From Chondrus crispus (Eukaryota > Rhodophyta > Florideophyceae > Gigartinales > Gigartinaceae): 64,000 nucleotides of DNA. Shown in pieces: positions 22,120 through 33,851 of this stretch. The DNA lies in assembly GCF_000350225.1 (NCBI RefSeq), contig NW_005179179.1:447030-511029 (forward strand), given 5' to 3'. The notes under the pieces are model-generated. The model searched no databases. It was given only the letters and a program-made list of their open reading frames with translations, and was not told the origin of the DNA. The translations under genes were made by a program, and so were the position numbers. How positions within the stretch are numbered: the first letter of the stretch is position 1; each line of letters opens with the position of its first letter.

Positions 22120-22600
22120 AGCAGCACTGGGTGACGTACCAGTGCTGACGGGCGGAGGCGGTTCCGTGCTCGCTCGCGTGCTGCGTGTCCACTCCGGCTC
22201 GGCTCCGACTAAACGCGCGCGAAGAGCGAAGGCGACGTTTAGAATAAGCTGGGTGGACTGACCTTGGCGGTTGGTCGTCGACAAGCCCGTGCTTGTCCCC
22301 CCTACGCCGCCGCCGGTCCGCTCCGTATTTAATATACAAAACAATCTATCAAAACACTACAGTACCTCGGTACTGCAGTTGGGTACTGTAGTGCAGGTCG
22401 GCCTGCACTATAATACTGTCAGCTATGTCGTGGCTGACAGTCCACGTAGTACCCGTGGTGCGCGCGCGCTTCGTTCGCGCGCGGTACACGTGTGCACGTG
22501 TATGCGCGTGCCCCTCGTACACGTGGTGCCCACGTGGGCACCACGCGGTTGTACTGTAGAGCGTCGGGCTCTACAGTATGGGATCCTGTTGTTCATGTAA
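22120..22600 (-). repeat. Displaced part of element A's LTR
   Basis: This part starts with the AGCAG target copy and continues with sequence parallel to 24720-25610 (AGGCGGAGGCGG, AAGCCCGTGCTTG, TTTAATATACA, CTGTCAGC). Dense palindromes such as GTGGTGCCCACGTGGGCACCAC occupy 22440-22570. The 5' limit on the minus strand is near 22600 and is imprecise. Confidence 0.65.
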
Positions 22601-22612
22601 TCTAACTAAAAA

Positions 22613-23866
22613 AGCTCAGGAGGGGTTTATGCTATAACCGGGACCGCATGCGCCAATCACTTGTGCACAATTCGACAACCCTGCGCCATTCTTCTGCTCG
22701 CCTGGTATTAGCCCTCGCCACAATATTGGGCCTAGACATATGGTCATGCGACGTACGCCAGGCCTATCTCCAAGCTGGCTGCAAGCTACAGCGAAACATT
22801 TTTTCAAGGCCGGACGAGTGGGAACTGGCCCCAACGAACTTGTGCAGATCCTGCTACCGTTATATGGCTTAAGCGACGCTGGAAACTACTGGCATAAAAC
22901 CTTCATGCGTCACCATCTCAGCCACCAGCGCATGCAGCAATCAACATGTGACTTTTACCTGTTCTTCCGCAGAATAGCGGATAGACTCGCAGTTTATCCG
23001 GAACATACGTGGACGACCTTTTGCAAGCGGCAACCCCCGAGGAGCGCCAAGCCATACAAAAGCGCCTTAAGAAGATATTCGACATATACGTAGACGAATC
23101 CCAAAACATCATCATCACAGGGATCGAGTGCGATCTGAGCAATCGTCATCTACGACGACTCTCGCAAAAGAAATACATCCACCGCTTACAACTTCTCCCT
23201 ACTATCTTCTCATGGAATTATTTACGCACCCTCAGAGCCAAGCTTCTTTGGGTCACACACACGCACCCCCATATCGGCTGTGCTGCCTCATTTCTATCTC
23301 AAACTACGCAAGCATCTTTTTGCCACGATACCATCAAGCTGGCAAACAGGGTTGCTCGACATTTACGCAACACATCAAGTATCCAACTGAGATTCTCCAA
23401 GTTGAACACGGCCACTCTCCGCCTCCTTGTTTATGTAGATGCAAGTCTGGCCAACTTTACGGGACAGAAGTCACAGCTGGGATTCATAATTTTATTGGGG
23501 GACGACAGCAATCAGGTCTCATTCCTGTATTTCTCGTCCACGAAAAGCAAGCGCGTCACGCGTTCTAGCACCGCGGCCGAAACGCTCCCATTCGTCGAGG
23601 GCTTTGACCATGCCTACCTACTTCGGCACGATCTTCAACGTATTTTAGGTCAATGCGTGCCTATCCTGATGCTCACTGATTCAGCACAGCTGGTCTCGAC
23701 CCTCAATCGAGCCAAGAGAACAACTGAACGGCGTTTGATGATCGACATGGCAGCCCCCCGAGAAGGCTATAATGAACGAGCGATCGCAACCATTGCTTTG
23801 ATCAACCCTGATGACAACCCCGCCGACGGCCTAACTAAGATCGAGGCCAACCCAGCCCTTCTGTAA
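22613..23866 (+). mobile_element. Ty1/copia pol fragment, broken
   Basis: Only the RT and RNase H end of a copia pol is present. RT motifs are a DVRQAYLQA-type block near 22750, LPLYGLSDAGNYW near 22860 and YVDDLLQAA near 23000. RNase H motifs follow at about 23420-23860 (LLVYVDASLANF, STAAETLPFVEG, NPADGLTK). No LTR belonging to it was identified. It is a distinct lineage from copia elements 1 and C and is broken in two or three places. Confidence 0.75.
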
Positions 23867-24518
23867 CTCTTGCGTATACACAAATCTCCCACCCGATCGT
23901 CCAGTACGTTGTTGAACGGAAATAACAATCTTCAGTCTCATCTTCCGCCAACACACTTAATGCGGATGTCGGTCGTGCAGAGCAGGATGTGTTCATGAGG
24001 CTCATCCGACACTCCATACTCAATTAGCCCCCCCACCGCCATTGCTGTACACATCACACGTGCCCAGCCCTGAACAAGTGCGCAGCACAGACGCAACCGA
24101 CACAAGCGGAACTATCGGTGATTCGATCTCACTGTCCCCGACCAGGTGGGATCCCCCGATGGCTTTAGGCTAGACGTAGACTGCGAATCCCGCCCCCGGG
24201 AGAGGGGCCAGCCGATCATCTTCAACAGTAAAGCAGAACCACAACACCGGCGAAATCACTCGCCACTCCACCCTGTCCGTTCGGGTAGCCGGGTGGACCG
24301 AGGCGCACCTCGCTTCGTCTCTCGCCCCGCCTCCGTGCTACGAGACGTGCAGTCCCTATGATCGCTCTCCATCCCACGAGAGCCTCTTTATAAAACTAAC
24401 ACCTTACCCCCCTAACCTGCGCTCCACCGTCAACTACAGTAACGTTATTTAAGTCCAACGTTGAAGACTGTGGTTTAGTACTAGTCCACTCCTCTGACTA
24501 GTGAAAGTCCTGCCCGGT
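23867..24518 (+). other. No gene seen; probable 3' tail of the copia fragment
   Basis: There is no convincing ORF. The stretch follows the RNase H end directly and stops at the solo LTR, so it may hold the remnant 3' end of that copia fragment; its continuation would be at 25616. Confidence 0.3.
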
Positions 24519-24917
24519 TGTAGCATAAACCCCCGGTCGGGTTGGGGGTTTAGCTTTAGTTCTCGTAGGCCTGTGTACGAGAGAAATAAGGCACAAACTC
24601 ACAAGAAAGGAGACTAAGGCAGGTAGGTGGTAGCGTGGTAGAACAGGGGGAGCGGTCGCGATCACAGTACGCCTTAGGGCGGATCGACGCGCTCGACGCC
24701 CCGGGGCGGCGCTAGTTGACGTTCTAGCGCCGACAGGCGGAGGCGGATCCAGCTCGCTCGCGTACGTTCGCGGCCGCTCCCCGCGTAGTTCCTAACTTAG
24801 ACGCGCTCGAGTGAAGAGGTCGCGTCAAGAATAAGCGTTGGGTAGCCGGTGGTGAGGTTCTGGCCAAGCCCGTGCTTGCCCGTCCCCGCCGCCGTCGGCT
24901 CCCTGTGGTTTAATATA

Positions 24918-25428
24918 CAGGGGGGTCGCGATATAGTGCCATATTTGTTAGTGCGAGCTCCGATATAGGGCTACCCTTCTGCGGGTGGCACGAATTTTGA
25001 GCCAAAAACGAAGGGTCTCCAGGGAGGCAGTTGGATGGACATGTGTGTACTGCCCGAGAGCCGCTGCCGCCGCCGAAAAATATTATGCAGCTGCCAACTC
25101 GAATAGAGACCATGGCGGAAAAAGGCAGGGTCGATGATGCAATTGGACATCTGCAAAAGTGTAGGCTGGCATTTATGGCGGCGAAAAAGGAGGAAGTCAA
25201 TGCAACGGCTCGGCAGCTACTAATAACAGAAATGCTTGATTAAACTTGAGTCTGTAGTGAAGATACAAAGCATGAGTGATGGCGTCCTGCGAGCGGTCTT
25301 TCTGAGCAGTGATGCAAGGAAGTGGCTGCAAAAAAGCCGTAAATCTCATTATCTAACAGTGCCTGGTTCGATATAGTGCTGTTTTCGGCCCACTGACACA
25401 GGGTAGCACTATATCGCGACCCCCCCTG
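24918..25428 (+). mobile_element. TA-target MITE with CAGGGGGGTCGCGATATAG ends
   Basis: The left end CAGGGGGGTCGCGATATAGTG and right end (reverse complement CAGGGGGGGTCGCGATATAGTG) form inverted repeats of about 22 bp. TA lies on each side (24916-24917 and 25429-25430). TA duplication plus CAG ends points to the Tc1/mariner-pogo group (established knowledge). The 511-bp length and the lack of a transposase make it non-autonomous. It carries a short plus-strand frame at 25031-25243. Confidence 0.75.
25031..25243 (+). pseudogene. Short helical C-terminal protein fragment inside the MITE
   Basis: This 70-residue frame ends in a charged helix (MAEKGRVDDAIGHLQKC, FMAAKKEEVNATARQLL). It is similar in style, though not obviously in sequence, to the helical C-terminal fragment in the dispersed repeat at 224-541. 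It may be the 3' end of a gene left by internal deletion of a larger element, or a captured host fragment. No function is assigned. Confidence 0.3.
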
Positions 25429-25615
25429 TACAAGTATGCGTCTATCATACAGCATTACAGTACCGTACGTACTGTAGTGTAGTGTACAGTGCGGGTCGTC
25501 CCGTACTGTACAGTTGTCAGCCATCGGGGCTGACAGTACGCGTGCGTGCGTGCAGTAAGGTCCGTAACTTACAGCGCCTGATCTATTTCTAAATCTAGTT
25601 GGGGATTATACTACA

Positions 25616-26699
25616 CCGGTTTCAGCTACTTTAACCGTGCCCTTGGGGGTCTCTCCGCCTGCACACTGAGTGTGGGAGCGTCCTCATCACGATGCGTACT
25701 CACTGCAGTCATGCTCACCCTGAAACCGCCCGTCCACTCCAGGCCGGTCCCGAGTGGTCCCGGAGTCATTCCCGAGCAAATGGCCCCGCCTCACTCGCAA
25801 CATTCTCCGGGTCTGTGGCCTCCTCTCTCTTCGCTTGCTCTCTTCTAGCGTTCAACTCATTAAGTTCCCCCGGGTTATCGCCCCCACTACGGACCAGTAT
25901 CTGAGCCTGATATTTAAGGCACCGTTTGGTGCCAGTCTTAATAGATCAGCTCCGACCCGCACACCTTTCCCACAGACTGACTATTTTTGCTTCCCTCTGA
26001 AATTCAAGGGGGTTGAACAACCGACTTAAGAACTTGCTCAGATCCCTCGCTACCGACTGTAACGTTACATCGAAGTCGCAGCTTTCAAGTGGCCCCACTC
26101 CAACAAGACCTAACGCCCTCGCCGTCTTTTCGAAGCACATGCCTCGCCACCGTGGGTCCTCGCTCCCGTTCGGCTTACTAACCACCAGGCCCTCCAGTGT
26201 TGGTTTGAGCACGCCAACTAGTGTGCCCGGGTTCTGCCTTGGCTGCAAGAGTTCGCGCCCGTTCAGGATCTCTGTTGATCCGGAGACACTCCTCTTGCGC
26301 AGTGATGCAGAAAGGGTCAGTTGGTTGTTAGACACAAGAAAACAATAAAGAGTTCAATGAACAGATGGATACCCATTTTACTTAAGCGAGGCAATCGCGT
26401 AAGCTATATATACAGTACACAGTAGCTATTCTCGACAGTGGAGTTCACTAAAGTCTATACTACTGCACTAGTTGCAGTCCCTCGGCCACAGCACACGGGT
26501 AGAACGTAGAAACACACAATAAGGTGCAAATAGCTTCCATAGGACGTACTTGAACAAGTCAGGGGCGGTCCTCGCCAGTAGAACTGTGGTCCTCGACAAA
26601 GCGCATTTGCTCACCCAGCAGGTAGAAAATATTACACGGGAAATAACATGCGCAGACAAATCAAAATGCAGTACAGAGTCAGGCAAAGTTGAAGGCCAT
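25616..26699. other. Mostly unassigned DNA with one possible minus-strand gene fragment
   Basis: No family-level match was seen. The minus frame 26335-25946 (129 residues; contains SKPNGSEDPRWRGMCFEKTA and SVARDLSKFLSRLF) has protein-like composition and might be a cytoplasmic tail of the membrane-protein type annotated nearby. The competing plus frame 26013-26348 is Ser/Pro/Arg-rich and less convincing. Between 26340 and 26699 nothing is seen. Confidence 0.3.
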
Positions 26700-26822
26700 T
26701 GTGACGAAAGAGTCTCGTGCCTCCCTCCGGCCCGGCACCGCCGGCCGGGGGGACGGCGAGCTTTTATTCAATCTGGACAGCTAGGGCCACACTAATTGGT
26801 GTGGCCTTTGTGGGGCATCACA
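26700..26822 (-). mobile_element. Solo LTR of the copia element 1 family
   Basis: Read on the minus strand it starts TGTGATGCCCCACAAAGG and ends CTTTCGTCACA, and it matches the 138-bp LTR of copia element 1 throughout (shared CACACCAATT, AATAAAAGCTCGCCGTC, GGCACGAG words). It is flanked by GCCAT at 26695-26699 and 26823-26827. It lies just downstream of the 3' end of the minus-strand membrane-protein gene. Confidence 0.85.
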
Positions 26823-26848
26823 GCCATCATGGCATAAGAGCACATATC

Positions 26849-28078
26849 TCAACAACTCCCACTATTCCTTGGCTTCGTCCCAGTGTCTTTGACAGCTTGC
26901 CCGCCTCCTAACAGGATTAGATTCTCCTTGTGAGCATCGCTCATACATATAGGATCAATCCTGTCATCATAAGTAGTTTCAAAGTGGCATGTCTTCTCAC
27001 CACTCCTCATTATGAGCGTCATCGGCGGCCTCGTCGGTACCCCCGAACAGTTGTACTTGGACAACTTGGACATGGCCATCACACGCCGGCTGCTGTCGAT
27101 CGTGAGTGCCCGACAGACTGACGGCCATTTTGACGCCCTTTTAGCATAGAAAGAGCAGACACACAAACCGGGTAGCAGCGCGAAAAGGACGGCACCAGAC
27201 CCAATTAGGAAGAATTCATTGACAGTAGCAATCACATTCTTATCCGAGAGTAGTTCACCGTGCTCACTTCGCATCTCATTTGACAACCAACGCACTTCGG
27301 TCGGCGACGTTGTCTTCTTACCTACTTTCCAGGCCTGATAGACGCCCCAAATCTTCCTGCAGTCTGAGAGCATTAATTGGAGCGTGAGGTAGGCTGTAAT
27401 GACCTCCCGTCTCGTATCCCATGGGCGTCTCCTGCACATGGGCTTCACTTCGTCAGAGTCGCTGTTGAGAATGCTGACGCACGTTGTGATGTCGCCGTCT
27501 CCAACAAACAGATGCACTCCTGCAGTCAGCGACATCACTGCGTGCGCGTTCTCTCCGATTAGTACCACAGTCTCGAACCCTCCTGACTCCGTACTAACTG
27601 GTCTGCTTTCAGCTGTAGCGTATACGCCCCAGCTAATTTCCCGGTCCACGTGGCGTCCAAAATGTACAGTGAGCCCCTGTGTTCGGAGTGCGTCGTCCTA
27701 GAACGTCCCTGATGAAACATCGTGTCTAGAGATAGTGCCTAGTGAGCCCACGCCCGTATTGCATTCAACTCCCCAGCTGGCTGGATACTCGGGTGACTTT
27801 TCGTAGTCAAGAGCAAACCGCGGTCTCCCTAGGAGACTCACCCGTGCAGTTATCCCGTAGACCGCATAGATACTCAGGTTTCGAATGAAGAGTAACCCTG
27901 ATAGTACCTCGACTGCGAAAACTGAAGGCTCCCTTGCCCAGCGTTTCTCGAGAAGGACAAAATAATTTAAGCCGTTCGTATAAATTACCGTGTCGTTCTT
28001 GACCATGAGGTGTGTGGTACAATTCCACACCGCGACCCCCGGTGGGAGATGAGAACCGTCGAGACGGGCGGTTACTAC
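26849..28078 (-). pseudogene. Membrane-protein gene 1, C-terminal two thirds, decayed
   Basis: One minus-strand frame from 28078 to the stop at 26849 is interrupted only by a TAG at 27698-27700. It encodes an extracellular-looking region with potential N-glycosylation sites (VWNCTTHL, VKNDTVIY). A hydrophobic segment lies near 27880 (LLFIRNLSIYAVYG). A second Cys-containing region follows, then a strong transmembrane segment near 27180 (EFFLIGSGAVLFALLPGLCV) and a basic cytoplasmic tail of about 85 residues. No known domain is recognised. At 28078 the frame runs into a solo LTR. The likely N-terminal part lies beyond that LTR and copia element C at 33852-34474. Topology parallels membrane-protein gene 2 (39047-46346), so both may belong to one host family; this is inference from architecture, not from clear sequence identity. 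Confidence 0.5.
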
Positions 28079-28605
28079 TGTAGTAATCGTGCACCCGCCC
28101 TCTGCGAGCACAGTGGTACCTCCACGGCGTACACGTGGCACAACCGTTGGCGGCAGTCGTAGCCACGGGCACACGTGTGCGACCCATCCGGTAAGTAATT
28201 AGCAATTAGCGGTTAATGGCACAAATTAGCCAATTTAGTACAGTAGCTGGTATACAGTATGTAACAGCTACTGTAGCGGGACAGGTGTCCTTGCGTCCCA
28301 CTTAGGGGTTAAGACCGGGGGCACGTGCCCCGTTCCAGTAAACGGGGGCAGACTCGCCTCCCTTCCCTTTACGGCTTTTTGCTAACTCCGTCCGGTTTTA
28401 CCTGTAAGTCTCAGGCTTCTAACCCGTGACCGGCCGTCCGGATCTAACACCACCGACCGGCTGCACGTCACCGGCCACGTGAGCCTTCCCTCTTTTCGAG
28501 TCCTTCCGTACGGTTTGCGCTCGCATGGGTTACCCAGCGGCGCGCGCTCCCTTACCTCTAACCCCCCTCGTTCCGAGTGGTCAGGACGAAGGTAGTTATA
28601 CCACA
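28079..28605 (+). mobile_element. Gypsy-type solo LTR next to copia element C
   Basis: It begins TGTAGTAATCGTGCACC and ends GTTATACCACA. It shares blocks with the LTRs of element B in the other orientation (GGACAGGTGTCC, AGGGGTTAAGACC, CACGTGCCCCG). It is followed after only 3 bp by the LTR of copia element C. The 5-bp flanks do not match, so one side has probably been altered, or the copia insertion and a deletion removed the second target copy. Confidence 0.6.
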
Positions 28606-28608
28606 AGG

Positions 28609-29002
28609 TGTCGGAGTAGACTCTTCAACTGTACAGGATACAGCTGCATCCTTCTTGTTTATTCGCGTCGATGCGGATCAATCCCGTTTGGAAGAAGAAG
28701 ATTGAAAGTAGCAAGCGCTACTCTATCGATACGTTTTAGAAGGTCCCAAATGGAACTACGCAGCAAATCTTTCCCGGTGTAATTTCCTGAGTGAACTACA
28801 CTACAGTAAAATATCCGGAGTGGCAACGCGCTCGAGCGCGGATCCGAATAGGCAGGTTTTTACCATAGGCATCCGCGCTTTCTCTAACGCTGTCCAGGGC
28901 ACTCTACAGTACAATCATGAGAATAAAGGAGGTCGACTCTGCAGCAAAAGCTCAGAGTTCGTCACCACAACACAACAACAAAACCTTAGTCTTGTATTGA
29001 AA
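28609..29002 (+). repeat. 5' LTR of element C
   Basis: It begins TGTCGGAGTAGACTC. The part shared with the 3' LTR ends at CTTGTATTGAAA, which is not the usual CA end, so the true border is uncertain by a few bases. Downstream, GGGTATGGGCTAC may be the primer-binding site. Confidence 0.8.
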
Positions 29003-32000
29003 GGGTATGGGCTACAAGCGCTAGGCGCTCCACATTGAACTCAACAAACCTCTTTTACTCCCTGAATTAGTCCACTCTGTCCTTCGTTTCCAAACCCTAT
29101 CTGCTTGACGACGCTATAGACTACAAAATATGTCTGATAGGTCGGATAAGATTGGAATCAAACAGTTGGACGAGAAAGACGACTATCGTCTATGGCGGAT
29201 TCGCATATCTGCTGCTTGCGATAGCAAGGGTATCGACGAGGTGTTAGAGGTCGAGAGAAATTCTCATGGAGACGCTACGAAACAAGCGAAGTTCGTGGCA
29301 GACCAGAAGAAAGCAAGCAACGTGATAGTTGCTGCACTCTCTGACAAGGCTCTGCGGGTTGTGAGGTCGAGCTTTGGTAAGCCTTTCGAGATGTTGCGCA
29401 AACTTGATGAGCGGTATGATTCTAAATCTGCCGCCACGCGTATCTCTAAGATGACAGAGCTAATTACCATGCGCTATGACTCCATAAAGAAAAATATGGG
29501 GACTCACATCGATCAGATGGCTGCCGTTCTTGAGCAGCTGGAGGGTATGAACACGACTATACCACAGGAACTCTCAGTTGCACTACTGATCTCCTCGATT
29601 CAGGCTCAGGAGCTTCATGCGGTTACTGCTGCAGTAAAAACTCTCAATGACGACTCAATTACCTGGGAAAAGGTAGCTGCAAGATTTCTCGAAGAACATC
29701 AGGCACTGAAAGGAAAGCTGAAACAGCAGCAGGAACGTGCTACACCATCGCAGAAACATTGTGAACTCTGCAAGAAGAAGGGGCATGTGATTGACAAATG
29801 TTGGCTCAATCCAAAGAATCCCAACAATCGTTTGGACAATGGCGGCATTCCTGAGCAGGGTGCAGATGATACAGGAAGGGATTCGAAAGGTAAAGCCGAC
29901 AAGGCTTCACCTGCCGCTGGAACTAATTGGAAGCAAAAGAAGAGACGTGCAGCAGTGGCAAAGGCGTTTGTGTCCAGGTCTTCAAATAGGGATCTAATGA
30001 TGCTAGACTCTGGCACAACTACACATATGACCAATGATGTAGACGCGCTCAACACAAAAAGTGCATGCGACGTACCGATATCTCTCGGTGATGACTCCAA
30101 GATTAGTGCCACGCATCGCGGAACAACTACTGTCAATTGGAAATCTCAAGATGGCGAGACTGAGGTTCAACTCACCGGCACTCTGGCTGCTCCCGATTTA
30201 TCCATGGACTTTCTGTCAGTCCCTGCACTAACTCAGAAGGGACTTTGTGTGCTTTTCATGCCTAAAACAGCTTTCATCATGGATATCGATGATCAGCTTC
30301 GCATCGTGGGTACTGCCTTCAAAGAAGATGATGGACTATTCTACATCCCGCGAGATGACATGTGCTACCGACGGAGATCAGAACAGGGTAATGAAGACCT
30401 ACCTCGGGCTATGCGCGCAGTGGTGCGTAACCATTTCTCGTTCAGTGCAGATACGGCAGGTATCTCCTCCAATGACTCGTCTTCTGAATCACACGACGAA
30501 GTCCCAGATTTGGTGAGTGATGACCGCGAAAACAGCTCCGATGAGCCGGAGTATGACTCCGAAACTTCAATGGATGAAGGAGGAGACATGGAAGCAGTGG
30601 ACTTACTGACTTTCTCCGGTGACGATAGAGATTTGGAAGTCGATTACGATGTTGCAGAAACATCAGGTACGGGATCTAATGATGCTGCAACAGATATCGT
30701 CAAGTTGTGGCACTCTCGGTTTGGTCACTTAGGAAGCCTGAAGGACATTCAAAGAATGATCCAAAAGGGTATCATTAAACCGGTTAGCGTCAACAAGAAT
30801 GATTGCAACCCGTGCTCTAAGGGTAAGTTTCGGCGATTCGTCCGCGGGAGTCTAACCAAAGCCAATTCTCCAGGATATATTCATGCGGATGTTGTCGGCA
30901 GAGTTAATCCGCAGTCTCGAGATGGGTACGAATACTTTCTCTCTGTGGTGGATGAGTACTCGAGGTACGTTGAAGTTTACCTTTTCGGAAAGAAGTCGGA
31001 AGCATCTCAGCAGCTCATCATTTTCATGAAACGGTTCGAGCGCCTCACCGGAATCCTAATCAAGTCGCTGCATACAGATGGGGGGTCCGAATTTGTAAAG
31101 GCTAAATCATCTTTTACCAATGCAGGTGTTGATGTAACTACATCTACACCATACAAGCCATCCTCAAATGGCCTCGTCAAACGAACTCAAGGAATTCTTT
31201 TGTCTTTGGCTCGTACTTGCTTAGTGGAATCTATGCTTCCGTGTGCATACTGGAGTGATGCCATTCGACATGTAACACAAGCCAGGAACATTGTGATACA
31301 CACAGCGACTGGTGAGTCTCCCCACGTGAAACTTTTCAAAGCGAATCCGAGCTATGCCAAACACATGCGACCGTTTGGCTGTCTTGTTCATGTTCAACCC
31401 AATGTACCCAAACAGAGAAAGTTCAGCGCACGGCTTGTAGAAGGACTCAACCTGGGCCACGTAAGCGGCGGAATGTACAGAATCCTAACCTCAGAGAAGG
31501 TTATTGTTACGAAGCACGTTAAGTTCTTCGAACGCGAGTTCCCAGGCACATCTCTCCTATATGGTATGGAGGAAACTTTTTCTGACGGAGAAGGATCTGG
31601 CTCAGGTGATGCTGAAGGACCTCAGTTCTTCGAGGATTCGGACAACTCAAGTGATGATGATGAAAATTCAAGTGATGATACTGATGATTCAAGTGATGAT
31701 CAAAGCGATGCAGAGAATGGGTTTGTGGATGCCATGGGAGAAGGAGACTGGGACGAAGTCACTCATATCCCAGGGGAACCGTCGAAATTTGGAATAGAGG
31801 GCAATGAGGCCGCCGAACAGCCGCGGAGGTACAATCTCAGGCCTCGCAACAACGCCGCAATCCCTTCAGTTCTCAGTACTGCGGATGCCCCCACACTAAA
31901 GGAAGCACTTGCTTCCCCGGAAGCACATCTTTGGACAAATGCTATTCAGGAGGAGTTTGACACAATTTCAAGTGCCAACACCTATGAAGAGGTGAATCAC

Positions 32001-33458
32001 TCCCCACGCAAAGCACTTCCATCTGGCGTGATCCTAAGGGGGAAACGAGACCAAACTGGACAACCTGCTATGCTGAAAGCAAGATTGGTTGCCAGGGAGA
32101 ATCTACAGGCAGTTGATGAGGGGGCGTACGAAAGTCGGTACGCTCCAGTGGCATGCTTCGATCTTGTCCGGATCCTACTTTCACTGTCAACGGCATTGGA
32201 CTGGAGCCGCCAACAAGTGGATGTGAAGAGCGCTTTTCTATATGCTGATCTCCCTGAGGAGGACGAAATCTATCTCAAGTTGCCGAACATTGAAGGAGTG
32301 GATCGTGCAAATGGAAAAGATGTGAAACTGAAAAAGTCTTTGTACGGTTTGCGTGAAGCGCCAAAGCTTTGGTACAAGACACTTCGCTCCGCTCTCCAGA
32401 CTCTCGTTTTCCGTGCATTGTCCTGTAGTGAATGTTTATTTCTACTGGAAAAGGGGACGAGAAGAGTTGTGCTGCTGGCGTATGTGGATGACCTCGGTCT
32501 ATTTGGCGACTACGAGTTGATAAGTGGGAGAAGAAAGGCATCAGGAAACACTTCAAAATCACGGACCTTGGCAAACTCACTCATTTTCTCGGTGTATCAA
32601 TTGATGATAATGGGAATGGCGGTTTGTTAATGAATCAGAAGCCGTTGATTGAAAAGCTACTTGCTGACACGAACATGATGGAAAGCAAACCACGGTCCTG
32701 ACCTCTGCCATTATCCCACGTTCTGTATGAGCAACGAGTGCCGCGAAAGCCGAAGGAAGAAGAAGAGATGCAGATGGTTCCGTACAGCAAGGTGCTCGGC
32801 TTACTCTTGCATGTCAGTACACGAACCAGGCCAGACCTCTCGACTGCAGTTTCCATGTTAGGGAAGTTTCAATCCGCACCGGCTCCAAGGCATTGGAAAG
32901 CGATGAAGGATGTCCTCCGTTACCTCAAAGGAACTATAGACTATGGACTCAGCTATGTGAAAAACTCAACCACGAATTTAGAAGCATGGAGTGATGCTGA
33001 ATGGGCACGTGATCAGGACAAACGACGCTCGAGGTCTGGAATTGTGATTAACATTGGAAAAAATCCAGTGTTATGGAGCTCAAAGCTGCAACCATGTGTG
33101 GCAACATCAACAGCTGAAGCAGAGTTCTACGCTCTTTCAGAATGCACAAAGGCAGTACATTAGTGTCGTCAGGTGCTACAGGAGTTATGTATCATGGTCG
33201 AGGGTCCAACAACACTCAATCAGGACAATCTTGGGACAATTACCTGGACCTCTGAAGTTCAGGGTTTGAGAAATGTGAAGCACGTGGGAATTCGGTGCGC
33301 CTTTGTGAAGGAATCGGTCGAGAACAAGAACATTCAGGTACTTTACACACCATCGGAAGAAAATCTTGCCGACTCCGTTACAAAGTCTCTGGTGAGAGCT
33401 TCTTTTTCCATACACCGCGAGAAACTTCACGTGATTTCCGCATCACCACGAGGGGGCG

Positions 33459-33851
33459 TGTCGGAGTAGACTCTTCAACTGTACAGGATACAGCTGCATC
33501 CTTCTTGTTTATTCGCGTCGATGCGGATCAATCCCGTTTGGAAGAAGAAGATTGAAAGTAGCAAGCGCTACTCTATCGATACGTTTTAGAAGGTCCCAAA
33601 TGGAACTACGCAGCAAATCTTTCCCGGTGTAATTTCCTGAGTGAACTACACTACAGTAAAATATCCGGAGTGGCAACGCGCTCGAGCGCGGATCCGAATA
33701 GGCAGGTTTTACCATAGACATCAGCGCTTTCTCTAACGTTGTCCAGGGCACTCTACAGTACAATCATGAGAATAAAGGAGGTCGACTCTGCAGCAAAAGC
33801 TCAGAGTTCGTCACCACAACACAACAACAAAACCTTAGTCTTGTATTGAAA
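33459..33851 (+). repeat. 3' LTR of element C
   Basis: Partner of 28609-29002 with about four differences. Its end at 33851 abuts the N-terminal part of membrane-protein gene 1. Confidence 0.8.

Larger units (their letters stand above)
24519..25615 (-). mobile_element. Gypsy-type solo LTR, with a MITE inside
   Basis: On the minus strand it starts TGTAGTATAATCCCC and ends GTTTATGCTACA. Exact 5-bp flanks CCGGT lie at 24514-24518 and 25616-25620. Without the 511-bp MITE at 24918-25428 (plus its duplicated TA) the LTR is about 584 bp. Sequence blocks are shared with the LTR of element A, so both belong to one group of families. A clean target duplication with no internal region indicates LTR-LTR recombination. 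Confidence 0.8.
28609..33851 (+). mobile_element. Element C: Ty1/copia, nearly complete, broken near its 3' end
   Basis: The LTRs are 28609-29002 and 33459-33851, about 99% identical by eye (three substitutions and one indel). One long gag-pol frame starts at 29130. Gag carries a CCHC knuckle near 29760 (CELCKKKGHVIDKC). Protease lies near 30000 (MLDSGTTTHMTN), followed by an acidic Ser/Asp-rich linker. Then come integrase with HHCC and DDE parts (about 30700-31350), a second acidic linker with SSDD repeats (31640-31710), RT (about 31900-32560, YVDD near 32480) and RNase H (about 32780-33300). A purine tract GAGGGGGCG precedes the 3' LTR. The frame is broken in about two or three places, all in the RT and RNase H end. 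No clean target duplication was found. Recent, but a fossil. Confidence 0.9.
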
